Part shown: positions 1 through 13,244 of the stretch, one piece after another
Layout of the letters: each line of letters starts with the position of its first letter
Position numbering within the stretch: the first letter of the stretch is position 1
Source: Pycnopodia helianthoides
Taxonomy: Eukaryota; Echinodermata; Asteroidea; Forcipulatida; Asteriidae
Length of the DNA: 64,000 nucleotides
NCBI GenBank assembly: GCA_032158295.1
Contig: JASTWB010000026.1
Location: 158,600 to 222,599, forward strand
Reading direction: 5' to 3'
Position numbers and translations under genes: made by a program
The notes under the pieces: model-generated
Told to the model about the DNA's origin: nothing
Database searches by the model: none
The model's input: the letters and a program-made list of their open reading frames with translations, nothing else

Positions 1-1130
1 GAGTTGCAGCTGTTAACATGAGCCATCTTTAGTCTTCACTGCTCCTGTCAGTTGTCAACTATGGTTATACCTGGCCAAAACAATGATTATGGATGGTCTT
101 TTCTTGAGAGGTAAATTTACAGTAGTTTATTGAAGGTTCAAAATGACACAAATTATGCAAGGTAAAACATGTCCAAAGGAATTGAAATAATACTTCTGGT
201 TGATCCCATTTTCCTTGTAATTCGTTGCATTTTTTGTTGGTATGGATAACATGACTTTGCGTAACTAATGCTGTGAGACTTTCTATTCAAAGAAGTTTAC
301 ATATTTTTGAAACATTCTAAACTAAGTTATTGTAAATTTGTTCATGCATTTAAAATATTGTGCTATGATTTTTATTGTGTTATATGATTTTTTTTTTTGA
401 GACTTGGTAGGTTATTAAAAAATGTCTGAAGATTATTCATGAAGTCATACTCTGTTCGTTGTTTTTTCTTCATCAGAATGCAGCACATCCAGTACCGGAA
501 TGGTCTACAGTGAAAATTGTGACACTTGCTGTTATGTTCCATTCCTTATTTCCCTGCCAAGTCACTGTATGATGCACCATGGAGGTAGAAATAGTATTCG
601 ACTCAGTTTTTTCAGTCTAACTTCAGTCTAAAAAACTTCACAAGAGGCTTAGACTTGCATCTTCATGATGTGCCTTTGTCTTGCATTCCAAACAAGTGTC
701 TTCTACGGTTAAATTTTTTTCAAGTCAATTTTTTCTCAAGTAACAATATCTAAAAATCAAGCGAGCCATTTATAAATTGCAACTGAAAGCTTACACAATG
801 CTTGACTTATTTGAAGGTTATCATCATCAAGTGTATTATGAACAATCATTTTTCATCCATCGATACTCAATGAGAATCCAAATTTATTTGAAATCCTTTG
901 AACATTTCTAATAATTATATTTTAGCTTAATAATGTGAACTTGAACAACATAGCTTGTGTGAACTTGTGATTTATAATGAATCAATAAAGAGTAAGTTTT
1001 CATGAAGCAATAAATTAGCGTTTAATAGTGAATGGCATACTTGATATGGTTGGGTTGCTTGCTAGCTTATTACACGCTTGACATTTTATTCCTGAAGCAT
1101 GACCCCACTCCCCTTTCCTTCCAGTCCAAA
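1..1130. other. AT-rich stretch, no gene seen
   Basis: No coding exon, RNA gene or clear repeat boundary was recognised on either strand. Frames are closed at short intervals and composition is AT-rich with short T runs. It may be intron or intergenic DNA downstream of the minus-strand Ig2-type exon at 8954-9208. A further exon of that gene too short or divergent to recognise cannot be excluded. Confidence 0.5.
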
Positions 1131-4100
1131 CAGGAAGTTCTAACTATACAAAACTCTAGTCTCTGTTCAAGAGTCTCGTAACCTGATTTTGGCAATAGCT
1201 TTGTCAGTCTTTAAAACAGTCGTCCATGCAAACCTCGCTAACAATCAAACGCCAGGCTTTTAATCATGTGCTTTTTTTTTTTTTTTAGATTTTTGCTAAA
1301 GTGTGTAGGTTGTTAGGCACGCCACAAAACAGTAATGGCACCAAATTCCACTCAATGCAATAGCTCTCGCGTTGACTACAACACTGACCCCATTGATAGC
1401 CGAACACCTCGTGTTTGTTTGGACAAACACTTGCGCTCTAATTTTTTTTTTTTTTTTAGTTTTTATTCTTCTTCTCAGAGTTTTTTGTCTGCAAGCAGAT
1501 GCATAGTTGTTAAACTTACATGATCTTGAAACTTTACATGTATGTATACATTAACTTGTAGATGATTCTAAAAGTTGTGCCGTCATGATGACGTCATCGG
1601 GTGTCAAATTACAAGCAATTTTAGGTTCAAAAAGTGACGTCATGCCAATGTCTGTATGTCTCTGAATATTATAGCCACATTTTTTTATATTTTGGCAAAT
1701 GATAGATCTAGACACGGGCAATCTTTAAAAAGTTAACACCAAAATCGTATGACCTTTACTTTCGGGTTGTTACCCTGGGTCGAAGTTTGCCTTTGTTTTT
1801 TTGTCCTTGAAAAACATCACTTTTGGGCTTATTTACGGCATAACTCAAGATTGAAATTGAATTGAACATAGAAACTTATTCGGCATTTGAACCTTAACAT
1901 CAAGACAACACAAACTTGATGATGTCATGATGACGTCATCAGGTTTTGAATTACAATAAATCAACAATTTGAAACTTCATGTGAAACTAGAACATAACTA
2001 GTAGAAGCTGAGTAAGCTGTGACGTAATGATTACGTCATCAGGTGTCAAATTACAAGCCATTTAAAGTCAAAAAGTTACCTCATGCCGATGCTGGTATGT
2101 CTCTGAATAATATAGCTACACAATTCAAATTTGGGCATATGATTATCAAAAACATGGGCAACATTTGAAAAGTTTACGTCAATATCAGATGACTTTTACT
2201 TCCGGTCGTGCCGGAAGGTCAAAGTTTGCCTTTGTGTAATTCTTAAAAACAAAAACTTTCTCGGTAAAAATATTAACTTCTGTATATCTGATCAACTTCA
2301 AATTTATACCATACTAGGCCATGGATAAAACCTCCACCAGGCAGTTGTGACGTCGTGATGACGTCATCAGGTGTCAAAATACAGTAAATCAAAGTTAAAT
2401 ACTTCATAAATTCAGTACTCAAGAAGTACATTAGCTATTATTATAATATATACGTCATCGGAGAGGTCATAAAAAATGTCGCAAATATTACACAGAGTCT
2501 TACATCATTTGACCTTGACTTCCTGTTCAAACCGGAAGTTGAAAATTTCGAAATTCATACTTTAGGAAATATCTATACTTTTTACAATAACACTTCTCAC
2601 AAATTTTACACCATGTTGTAGGTCCATAAGCGTTCTCAAACTTTGCCACAGAGATGTTACCTATTTGACCTTCACTTCCGGTTGAAATCGGGTATGCATT
2701 GACCCGCTGTTAAACCGCGGGAAAATAACTGCACTGAAAACACACACACAATGCGTGATCTATCACAGTTGCATTGTGAGTGGCTTTTCGCCCTATTGAC
2801 CACAATGGTCAAAGTCCAAACATGCTTGTACTCTAGTCTCTGTTCAAGGTTCACGCGTCCTGATTTCGGCATTAGCTTTGTTAGTCTATAAAACAGCCGT
2901 CTATGCAAACCTCGCTAACAATAAAATGTCAGGCTTTTAATCGTGTGCTTTTTTAGACGTTTGCTAAAGTGTGTAGCTTGGAATGCTTTTACTGAGAGAT
3001 ATTCTATAGACCACTAGAAATAACCAAAATACAATGCATTTTCATAACAATTAACCATTAGTTTGATAAATCTTCCCACATTGATGAAACACTGGATTGC
3101 GCAATCACGGCAATGTGTCTGAGATTGCGCCGCAATTTATTCCTATCCGAAGGTTAACCACTCGGTTAGTACATACATGTACCCCCATTGGATTTGTAAA
3201 TGACCAGCACGTCATTCCTAGGTAAGTAAAAGTGCCTTTTTAAAGGCATTTGAATGGGAAAGTTACATACCATTTTGTACCTTATAAAATGTATTAGTAA
3301 GAAAAACACATTTTTTTTATCATGACGTCATCGAGTGTCAAGTAACAGTAATTCAAAGCTTGAACCACATGTCATAAAGTTGTATTGTTTATTTTGTGTT
3401 GTAGCTTACAACACTTGTGACATTTTGTTTATACGGATGACCCAACGTTGACCTTTACTTTCGGGCCAAACAGGAAGCTCAAAAATTTAAGTAATCATAT
3501 CTGCTAAGCTCCATGTCATAAAGTCGTAATGTTTGTGCTGTCTTGTAGCTTACAATACAGCACAAACATTTTGTTCTTATGCATGACCCCACTTTGACCT
3601 TTCCTTTTGGTCCAAACAGGAAGTTCAAATATTAAAAATCATATTTCCTGAACCACATGTCATGAAGTCTTAAAGGAACATTACAGAATTGGTAAGAAAA
3701 AAACTTGTAAAATATACGTTTTGATCACAAATTTACATAAAACCTACACGGTGTAATGATGATGATAGTAGAAAATATCCCTTGAAATATTTCTGTCTGA
3801 AATGCCATATTTGATGAGAAATGAATAAACTAATTTTCCGATTGGAGTTTATCGCTCAGTGAGCGTTTTATTCATTTGTTGAATCTATATGATTTCATGC
3901 AAATGTGTAATCGTTTTTCACTATTTTCTCGTGACCCAGATGGCCGATCTATCTCAAACTTCCACAGGTTTGTCAGTTTATGTTTATGGTGGGTTACATA
4001 AAGTGCTTACACTGCCAGCAACTGTTTTGTTAGAAAAAACAATTATGTAATGTTCATTTAATCTTTATACTGTTTGTTAGCTTAATACACGTTTGACACT

Positions 4101-4396
4101 TTATTTCCGAAGCATGACCCCACTTCGACCTTTCATTCCGGTCCAAACAGGAAGTTCTAACTATACGAAACTCTAGTCTCTGTTCAAGGTTTTCTTAACC
4201 TGATTTTGGCAATAGCTTTGTCAGTCTTCAAAACAGCCGTCCATGCAAACCTTGCTAACAATCAATTAACGTCAGGCTTTCAATCGTGTGCTTTTTTTTC
4301 AAATTCAACTAAATGCAATAGCTCACGCGTTGACACAACATTGACCACATTACAATTGCCGAACACCTCGTGTTTGTTTGTACAAACACTAAGTTC

Positions 4397-4438
<42 letters not shown>

Positions 4439-4570
4439 TTTTTCTTTTTCTTCTTCTGCGCGGCGATTGTCCGCACCACAATGCACAGTTGTAAAAATTG
4501 TATCAACTTGAAACTTTACATTAAACACTGACCCCATTGATAGACGAACACCTCGGTGTTTGTTTGTACA
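1130..4570. repeat. Degenerate dispersed repeat region with TGACGTCATCA and ACTTCCGG motifs
   Basis: Motifs recur through the block: TGACGTCATCAGGTGTCAAA (for example near 1590, 2030 and 2350), and pieces reading roughly 'gacctttacttccggtccaa', the latter also in the tandem array at 56.13-56.80 kb. A longer sub-repeat occurs three times on the plus strand at about 1158-1313, 2833-2975 and 4172-4300. It includes 'agtctctgttcaag', 'aaaacagccgtccatgcaaa' and 'aggcttttaatcgtgtgctt'. A piece near 3080-3200 matches 57.17-57.32 kb in opposite orientation. No protein domain is visible; open frames here run through homopolymers. The likely origin is fragmented non-autonomous elements. Confidence 0.6.
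4399..4436. repeat. Poly-T tract (38 nt)
   Basis: Uninterrupted T run inside the third copy of the local sub-repeat. It is either a simple repeat or the tail of a minus-strand retroposed sequence. It creates spurious lysine- or phenylalanine-rich frames on both strands. Confidence 0.85.
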
Positions 4571-5640
4571 AACACTAAATTCTTTTTTATCTTTCTTTCC
4601 TTTACAGGTTTTTGAATACTTTTCGCCCAGATCTCAAGTAATTAATGTTATTTAACTTACTTGGAAAACATTCAAATGTTGTTGTTTTTTTAAGTCAATA
4701 ATTTCCCTCATGGTTTCATTTAATGAACACTGCAATAATTTCGAGTTACTGTCACCAACAAACTTTCAGGACCTCATTTTGTTCATTTACCAAGTCTATA
4801 GAACTTAGAAAAACCTCAATTAAAATAAAATAAAACGAATAATTTGACTCAGAATAATATTGCTGAAAAGTGATACACATTTGAACATTCTCATGGATTT
4901 TTTTTTTTTTGTATTCCTTCCTTTCAGATGTCACACTTCTGGTACAATAAGCATTGTTTGTTTACAAACATTTTACAAACTTTACAAAACATTGTTAGCA
5001 TTACAAGTGTGACTCAATTGTCTTTGTTACTATTAATATTGAACAATAATTGTTAACCTTACTATGGATTATACTCTAATCTTAGTAAAAAACTTCCTTT
5101 TTAAATTCCCCAATACAACAATTCAAACAATGTAAAACAAACACCAGTAACTGGTGACCTCTCACTGGTTTACTCATTGTTTGTTCTCCCAACTTTGTCC
5201 ACTAGTCATCATTGGTTTTTGAGTACAAAAGCAAACCCAGAACTCCGCCCATATACCTTCTTTGCATGTAAAGTTATACACGATTTATAGATTGATGATC
5301 ATGTATCTAGTGTCTCAAAATACACACAAAGTTTTTATTTAACAAATCAAAAGAAATAAAGTTTTTACCAAATTGAATGAAGATAATACAAATCTATTTT
5401 TCAAATTGTCTTGCTGGTACCACAGTACCTGATGGGTTAATTCAATTCTCAATAAAATTGTTGCACATTTATTTAAGGTGTACATTTTTGTAAGCCAAAA
5501 GCTTAGTTACACATTGTATTTCTGCTTAAAATTGTCAAAATGATGAGGACATCATGGCAACTTACATATTATATGGTTTTTGAGGCAATGCATGGTGAGG
5601 TATCAAGGTATATTCGGTTTGCGGTAACACCATGTGTATA
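4570..5640. other. AT-rich stretch, no gene seen
   Basis: No exon, RNA gene or bounded repeat was recognised. Sequence is AT-rich and closed in all frames. Confidence 0.5.
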
Positions 5641-5649
5641 AATATCTAA

Positions 5650-5925
5650 CTTTGTTGTGTAGATTTGTTCTTAGAGAACCTGTCTTGCTATTTGTTCTAC
5701 TACCGCAGAGTAGATTTTCGGAATTCGGGAGACTTCTCAGTTCTGTAAAGAACTGTCTTGCTTATTAACTACTACCTGGGCGGGAGGTAGGAAATTGGCC
5801 TGGACTACTACTTTAACTTTGTGGATGGGGGGACTTCTCGTAATTAACTGTACTGCCGCGGAGTGAGTTCTTTTTGGTCTCAACGTTTCGACTAGCTTGC
5901 TCTAGGATATTTTTGGCACCAGTGG
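5650..5925. repeat. Unclassified hairpin-rich repeat
   Basis: Related short palindromic pieces recur: 'ctactaccgcagagtag', 'actacctgggcgggaggtag' and 'actgccgcggagtg', each followed by a similar tail. The block is more GC-rich than its surroundings. It ends in 'aacgtttcgactagcttgct', which is loosely similar to the hairpin near 60.28 kb. No coding potential. It could be a small non-autonomous element or a structured RNA; no family is recognised. Confidence 0.35.
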
Positions 5926-6186
5926 AAATCTTTGGTTATCTTTCATAAAAAAATAAATAAAGTACTAAAGATGCATTGCCAGATCTTACACATACTTGTC
6001 TTTACCTAAATATTATTTAAAACTCAAATAGTTGCTTTACAGCATCAATAAAGTTTCATGCTGTAAGTTTAGTTCTTACAATTAAAGTTTAAATTGGGCC
6101 TTTAATTATACTTTCTTGGCTTTGACAGTGTTTCAAACATAACTATTTATACTGGAGTCTGGGAATAGTATGCTTTTCTAAATCAC

Positions 6187-7980
6187 CTGAGCGTAGCAAC
6201 CTTTTGGGATGTGGTTTAGCTTCAGTTGTCTCGTTGTCACTGGCATCGCTATTCTCACGTTCTGCAATAAGAAAAGCAATAGCATGGAAGCTGGTAACAC
6301 AATTTATAAATATAAAAACAAAAACAGATCAACTCTATTCTTCCTTGATTGCAGATACACATCCAAAGTTTCACAGTAGCAGCTACTCTCCAAAAAAAAG
6401 TCCGATAACAAAAAGATAAATATCAATTCTTAAATTAAATTTTTACATGAAGTTCACCGAATTCGGGACTTATTCGGGTCATCTCATATCCAAGTGGCGT
6501 CACCTCATACCCAAGTCAACTCGTACCCAATTACTTAAAGACCGTAAAACTTACTTGATAAAAAGCACTGGAGAGCTTTAGATATTATTAAACATTGTTA
6601 GAAAAGACCACATTTGAAGTAGTATATGTAGTTTTAGAGGAAGAGGACACGTTTTACCCAATACTTTGAATCTGAAAAAAGGCTTCAGGCATAAAGCCTT
6701 TCTCAGGCATCTGACAGCTCACACGGGTGTATTTTCTTTCATTATCTTCTTCCAACTTCTTGCCAAAATTTACACAGGTTTGTTATTGAAATGCAAATGT
6801 TGAAATACATCAAATGAGGATACTGGTCGTTGAAAATTACCAAAAGTATACCATGTCTTTAATTGATTGGGTTTTTTCTTTCTTAAACAAGAAAAGAAAG
6901 TGACGCAAAGTAATTCTTCGGGAGGAAAAAAGTAATGAGGAAATAGTTTCTTTACCTTGATGTTTTTTTCTCCTCTAGCTTTCTCAGACTAGCTTCTGCT
7001 TTTCTCTGTTTCTCCTCTGCACGCTTTCTTTTCGGTATTGCAGAAGTGCGGATAGCCACTGAATGTGGTACCAGCGGGCCGGCTACGTCTTGAAAAGTTA
7101 CTTATTTTAAAAAAAATAAGCTAAATCGTTAAATAACGAATCTCTAAGAAAACTGTTTTCCTTTGCCTCTGGAATTGGACAATAATAAAGATGGGGATGT
7201 TATTCATTCATGCTTATTACTAGTTACTCCATCCGTAAGTGTAGGGTGCTTGGGGATACATTCACAAAAGGGTAGGTGACCTCGTCCCTTCAGGTGTTTT
7301 GATGGCCAATCAAATTTTACTGAATCATTTATGTGCAATGCTTATAAATTTGTAAAACGAGTAATAACAATAATACATTTGTTTTTCTAAAATGTTGACT
7401 TACTTTTTTTTTTTTTTTTTTTAAGAAGTATAAGCCGTCTGTATCATGATTTATCGGAATTTGTATCCTGACCCCCCCCCCCATAAACATAATGTCTGAT
7501 TTTTTTAAAATTAGTTAGAGGCATTTGTTTTGTTTAAAACTTGAAAAAATAATGTATATATATTTTTTAAAAAGAGCCATTGAATATTTATGAATGAAAT
7601 TTTGCCTAAATACCTTTGAATTCCACTGGTACTGGGCCTACTAGTACGATCAGCAACTGTGGCTGTGCTTTTTGATGAGCTTGGAAGGTCTTTGTCCGGG
7701 CTATGCTGCGTCGTCGTCGCCGGCGTCCTCGACAGAGACAGTACATTGCAGTACATGCATGTACATTGTACACATGGTACATCTCCGATGCCGATATTCT
7801 TTCTAGAAATCACACTTTCTGGGCAGTCTAACTCCTGCCAGCGATTGCTACATCCCTAAACTTAGCAAGGCTTTTGTCACTAAACTGTACAAGCTTGGAT
7901 TTAGTTTCTGGTGTGTGCATACAATAGAAAACAGGGCCATCTTCACTACTCTCTTCCCCTTCACAGGGCGGACGACGTTT
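6187..7980 (-). pseudogene. Broken multi-exon gene, possibly transposon-derived
   Basis: Three pieces with splice-like borders read on the minus strand. Piece A (7980-7614) follows a TAG acceptor and ends at CAAAG/gtattt. It first reads with segments 'FYCMHTPETKSKLVQFSDKS' and 'LAKFRDVA', then changes frame to 'RWQELDCPESVISRKN' and ends in a Ser/Thr/Pro-rich stretch. Piece B (7088-6956) reads 'KRKRAEEKQRKAEASLRKLE', a basic coiled-coil-like segment. Piece C (6261-6187) reads 'RENSDASDNETTEAKPHPKR'. The KLVQFSDKSLAKF...RWQELD pattern resembles N-terminal regions of uncharacterised, often transposon-associated invertebrate proteins, but I cannot name the family. The internal frameshift in A and phase mismatches at A-B and B-C argue for a decayed gene or homopolymer errors; piece B holds a run of seven A. 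Confidence 0.4.
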
Positions 7981-7989
7981 CTAAGACGC

Positions 7990-8950
7990 CATCTTTCTTA
8001 AATCCGTAGAACCGAAGTATACAGAAACAAGCTCTTTCATTGGTCCACGCCAGATTCAATCCGAGCGTATAGTCATCGTTTTAGTTCTTGCACACGCTTA
8101 TGATAATCATTTTTTTATATACACATTTTTGTTGCTTACATTTCCGCAAATTAATCCCTAATGTGCAAGTTTTGGGCTTGACGACTTTTGTGACGTGGTT
8201 AGTAGAATTTTCTACGAATTTTAAGCCCAAATATAAGTAGTTGTGCGGGGTAGACTACTGGAAAGCACAATTTGGAGCATCATCTCACGGTCTAAGTATG
8301 TAATGACCTACAATCGTGGACCCTCCTTTGTTCAACTCTTTATCCTGACAAACGTGGACCCCATTGTCTTCCTTTGTGATAGCAAACGTGGACCTATTGT
8401 CCCTTTTGTTGTAAGTCCTCGGTTTGAATGTCACTACAAACTCACATACACACACCCACTCACCCCCACACAAAAAGAGTTAAATACACAAGTTGTCTTG
8501 AACCTTTCAGTCAAAGTGTACGCCGCAGTGTTAAAAACAAATCACAGGATCGCAAGTGTGTCAACGTCACAAAGTCATTGCCGCTGATCGATATTTGGTG
8601 TCTTGAGCTTGGTTTTGTCAGGTTGACGCCTATATTAAGATGATCACATGATTTTTCAGTTAAAGTGACATGAGCGCTAATTTCTGCTTAATCCCGACGC
8701 GGTTCCGTCGCAGCGCAGGCAAAAGGCAGGTTGACCCGCTGCTAATCACAGTAGGTGGAGCTCGGCTTTTTCCTTTGTGTCTCATTTAATATTTTGTATA
8801 TATTTAATTTGTCAACACCTTTTAAAAAAATGAAGCGATGTTATCGGGATGGTATGGTTAAAATGTAATGGATGGCAGCCCATGGTAACAAGACAATAAC
8901 AGTGACCTCACAAATTAGTTTTTTAAATAAGCAAAGGAATCATTTGGAAT
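7990..8950. other. No gene seen
   Basis: Short direct repeats occur near 8310-8400 ('aacgtggacc' three times). No exon or bounded element was recognised. It would include the upstream side of the broken minus-strand gene ending at 7980, but no core promoter is convincing. Confidence 0.4.
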
Positions 8951-8953
8951 TAC

Positions 8954-9208
8954 CTCTAACAATTAATCTCAGTAGCGCCTGATTTCCTTTGGCACGTTTA
9001 TGTATGTAATGGCACTCATAAATACCACTGTCGTCGGTACTAGCACTGATTATGTTGTAGTACAATGTGCCTGATTTCAACACAGCACCGTTATTTTTCC
9101 GCCATTTGGTCAGAGAACTATCTGCATCTTGCGTCTTTTGGGTAACAGTCAGACTTACATCATCCCCACGGTTCACGGTACGGCTTACGGAGGTTGGTAG
9201 AAGGGATG
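8954..9208 (-). CDS. Tie-like receptor Ig2-type exon, unit 3
   Basis: This 255-nt exon (85 codons) has an acceptor (ccacag before GCATCC-type start) and donor (AGAG/gtaatt), phase 1 at both ends. The product starts 'ASLLPTSVSRTVNRGDDV' and ends 'QALLRLIVR'. The vertebrate Tie second Ig-like domain has the same framework: LP at the start, TV..GD.V, a D-G-Y strand F motif and a terminal RLIVR. Strand F here is 'DDSGIYECHY', with one cysteine and no clear partner, whereas the two sibling exons at 37.0 and 50.6 kb have V at that place. It is the most diverged of the three Ig2 exons. It lies about 4 kb downstream of its Ig1 partner at 13.2-13.6 kb. No EGF exon follows it within the window. Function, a ligand-binding ectodomain segment of a receptor tyrosine kinase, is inferred from family similarity. 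Confidence 0.75.
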
Positions 9209-12100
9209 CTGTGGATGTCAAAATGAAAAAAAAATAAAAAAATACACAAACACTTGCTTTAACTTCCTTTTGGCTTGTTTACAACATAATAAGCATGATT
9301 GTCTCAGGAAAATACACGTTATTATAACAATAATGAAGACAAAACGTGTGCCTTCAATAGACTTGAGAAGAAAATTAATGAATAAAGGGGATTTCAAAAA
9401 GGCTTACTGTATGGGTTAACATTTTGTAAAGTATCCGTTGTAGTTGCGTTTTAGTTAATCAAATTATGAATAAACCTTTTTGTGTCGCACGAAGTAGACT
9501 TTGGTTATATTTGATTTGCGACGAGAATTTAGTTTGCTTACCAAGAAAACCCAAAACAATGGTGTTAAAGGTCTCTCTCATCCAATAGTGACATGTCCCT
9601 TTAAACTGATTCAGCATGGTGATTACATGGTTATCACTGAATGTAACGATTTCAATGTTCTCGAGAAAATTATTGACACTTTAGTAAAGTCTTGATATCA
9701 AAACTAATTTTCTAAAGTGTCATGGCCTTTGGCTCGGTAGGCCGTCACGGCAAAAAAGAGGCAAATTCCTGATCGATTACTTGGGTTAATTTCCTCATAA
9801 AATTCTTTGCAAATCATTAGCAAAAAATTGTTTTTGGCCTGACGTTTATACCCTTGCAGAGTCTTTCTCGAAGGCTAATTGACATGGGAAAGAGATGACC
9901 GAGATTAAAGCACACATACAAGCAGGGTATGAACAAAGAGGAGGGAGACAAAGAATGGGTTGGGTAAGGGCCTCCTTCTTCGGCTGGTTTGACCACCGAG
10001 GTGGGGAACACAATAAAAACGTATATGACGAGAAGAGGGAGAAACAACAACTAACTAATTAGTGGCAGACTGAGAAAGGGGATATCTGTGGTAAACAGGA
10101 GAAGGCAAAGACAAAGAAGTACTAGTCATTTCCTTCTTGGATGTTCAGACCATGAGGTTTATTGGTCTGCATGCGTCTTATCTACAGTTTCTCCCTACTC
10201 AGGTGAGCAATCTCTCTGTGGTTTCCCAGTGCCTCAATGCGTTGTATTATTTAGGTATAAGAAATGGAGTGTTTAGGAAGATTGAAGTGATGTCCTGCGG
10301 GTGTCTGGTGTAATACGACGGAAACAACGCGATCGGCTTGTCCTTAGTAAAATGTTGGAACACATGTTAGACTGAGCATCCAACAGTCTTCTTATGGTAA
10401 ATACCAATTAATGTGTTCATGTTTGTGGCTATATACGAACAATTAAGTATAAGAACGTTTTTACAGCCTGTTGTTCTTAAATAAAAAAAACACTCTATAC
10501 CTTCAAAACATCTTAAAAGAAAATCAGGATCGAAATTTCAAAAGATAGTCATTTGCTATTACCTTCAAAGCCCGGGCGTACAAGTTTAGAGCCAGTATTC
10601 AATCGGAGCTACATTTAGGTACATGCTTGGTACTCTGTAAGACCAGTAGTTTGGCACACAAGTCCAAAGTCATTGGTTTCAACCCGAAGACCTGTATCTC
10701 GGTCAAGCGAGGAGTTGGAGGCGGTAGATAAGCCTGAAGAGCAAGACAACAACACACATGAGGCCAATGCCACAGAGTAGAATAATGCTGATAACAGCAG
10801 GGTAATGCACCACTTGAAGAAGATGCAAAAATAGTTATGTCAGCTATGTCGATGACTCAGTGCAAGCAGATGAAGAGCCTTCTCCGGAAACTATGGAGCC
10901 AAAATCGAGTTTGACGAAACCCCGAAGCCAACAGGAAGAAGTTGAGCCAAGAAGTTAAGACGGGCCTTCCTCAGAAGGGTAGGGGAGAAAGCCGCCTTTG
11001 GAGTTATGTATCCATCGCTTACTGGCTGGGCGCCCTGCGAGAATCATATCACAGATGAAGGTGCAACAACTGTGTTTAGTGGTGTGACGCAGACAATCCA
11101 TGAGCATCGTGCACGGCATTATGATGTTGTTTTCCTGATAGCCCCGTTGTCCACTACTACTGTAGCTCATCAAACTACTACTTGTAAGCATAAGACCTGG
11201 AGTAACCAACTTGGAGTTGGGGAAGATAGCTTCCGTGTATGAAGAAGATTACGGAGACGGTCAAACGCAGCGTTTCTCCAGGACTGATTGTTGATCACAA
11301 AGGACCACACCGAGAGAGTTTTCGAAACAAGTTTCGTGGCGGGAATTCGCTAGAAGGCAAACTGTGACGTTTAGGCATCATGTTGTATGGGAAGCTTAAA
11401 AATCGCCTTGAGAAACTGGGATAGCCTATACCATTGGATCTTGTTAACTGTTCTCACTTTAATAACCTTGGGTACTTTCTCATAAACATTCGTTTATGTA
11501 AAGTTTGTTGTGCAAAGAGAAAGAGTTAAGAGTTACCTTTCCATTGTTAAGATTGTTTTTATTTTTTATTTTGACGAAGTTGAGTTTTATTTTGTTGTAT
11601 TTAGAAGAGTGTCGCTAATTGCAGGGAAGGAGCCTCATACGTTAGTGTGTCAATTTCGAGTTAAGTAATTGCATCCACATTTTTACGAAATCACTTACCA
11701 AAATCTGTACTAAGTTAAGCTCTTTGAAATCATTTAATAATTGGGAGGAAATCAGTGTTATCAAAGGTCAGCTTTCAACGTTTGAATAATATTTTGTAAC
11801 GTAGGCGATACACGATTTGAGTAATTAAACTAATCAAAGTCACTTTTGGTTAAGCTGTGTCCGTCCCCGTCATTTGCTGTACTCTTTCCCATCCAATTGG
11901 GTGTGTTTGTGTATGTTTACAATTGTGGGGTTTGACTAGTGTGGTTTAATGCGGTTCTAGCGGTAGACTGCCGCCCAACATTTCCAGCCTTCAAAGCTAG
12001 ACCACTCGCTGACGTTGGCTGAGACCTACTGGGTCGCAGACAGAGAACGGAACCACCGAAACTAGATAAAAACACGTTAAAAACTGTTTTTCTAGCAATT
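9209..12100. other. Intron/intergenic DNA, no gene recognised
   Basis: Lies between the Ig2 and Ig1 exons of unit 3. A somewhat GC-richer stretch at about 10.55-11.40 kb could be a decayed retroelement, but I recognise no domain in any frame. The rest is AT-rich with closed frames. Confidence 0.45.
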
Positions 12101-12110
12101 GTGTTCAAGA

Positions 12111-12505
12111 TGATCCCTTAAAACACCCCACTGTGGCATCGCACAGTTTCCGACTGTGCCGTTGTAAACAAATTGTGTTTACTCATCAACGGTACAGTCA
12201 AAAATCATGATTTTGTTTAAGTTCCTCAATGAATTCCACATAGACTTTCGAAGCCCCATTGTCATTGGATACACTACAAGGTCTTAGATCTTAGCCGCAG
12301 TTACTTGAGGTTACTGTTTTTCTAGCAATTGTGTTCAAGATGATCCCACTGTGGCATCGCACAGTTTCCGACTGTGCCGTTGTAAACAAATTGTGTTTAC
12401 TCATCAACGGTACGTCAAGTTCATAAGATACCTTGTTTCTCAATAGACTTGTAAGAACTGGAAAGCAGTGCAAAAAAAAGGGAAAAAAAAGGATTTTGGT
12501 AACAT

Positions 12506-12550
<45 letters not shown>

Positions 12551-12950
12551 AACTCAGTGTGGTCACCACCTAGGAACATTTTTTGCATTTTGTTTTGTTC
12601 TGGGGATTCGGTGAACATTTTTGAGTCTAATGGTACCATGTTAGAAGAGTTTGTGAGCAGCCAAATTAGTTTTACACGCAATTTTACACGGTACAGCAGC
12701 GGACTGTGCGATCCTGTAACGGTGTAACGGAGCATGAAAGTTGGGTTTTGGTAAAAACAATAAAAAAAAAAATCTACTGAGTGTGCTCAACCCCATGAAC
12801 AATATTTTGCATTTTTTGTTTTGTTCTTGGGATTCGGTGAACGGTTCTGAGTCTAATGGTACCACGTTAGAAGAGTTTGTGAGCAGCCAAAATAGTTAAC
12901 ACGCAATTTCACACGGTACAGCAGCGGACTGTACGATCAGGTGATGGATT
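12111..12950. repeat. Dispersed repeat cluster, inverted relatives at 28-29 kb
   Basis: Two sub-repeats are each present twice. One contains 'gtggcatcgcacagtttccg' and 'caaattgtgtttactcatca' (12111-12195, 12339-12412). The other contains 'agaagagtttgtgagcagcc' and 'cacggtacagcagcggactg' (about 12590-12720 and 12815-12945). A 42-nt T run sits at 12507-12548. The same pieces appear in opposite orientation at about 27.99-29.04 kb, so this is one repeat family at two places. No coding sequence is evident. Confidence 0.65.
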
Positions 12951-13244
12951 CTGATGGCTGGCATACTGCATATTGCAATACTGCATATTGTAAATACAAT
13001 TGCAGAACTTTGTAAGTTCTTTGTTTCTGTCGCTGTTTTCATTTAAAATGTGCTGAAACCATTATTTTAAACTGCTACCTCTAAAATTTTTGTTTTTATA
13101 CTGTATCAAGCAATTCAATAAATGAAGATGTACGCTCCAACAACAACAACGTTACACCGAATTGATATTAATGGTATATATAATTTATTATAAAACATTA
13201 TAAAGTCTTGCTAGTCGCATGCTTGGTTGATTTGAATCACTCAC

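Noticed and set aside
4206..4537. Open frames on both strands through a poly-T/poly-A tract
   Set aside because: They exist only because the homopolymer contains no stop. The surroundings are dispersed repeat.
8243..8643. Overlapping open frames on both strands
   Set aside because: They contain short direct repeats ('aacgtggacc') and a CA-rich stretch; no splice borders or recognisable domain.
12291..12735. Lysine-rich frames on the minus strand
   Set aside because: Driven by the 42-nt T run at 12507-12548 inside a non-coding repeat that recurs at 28 kb.
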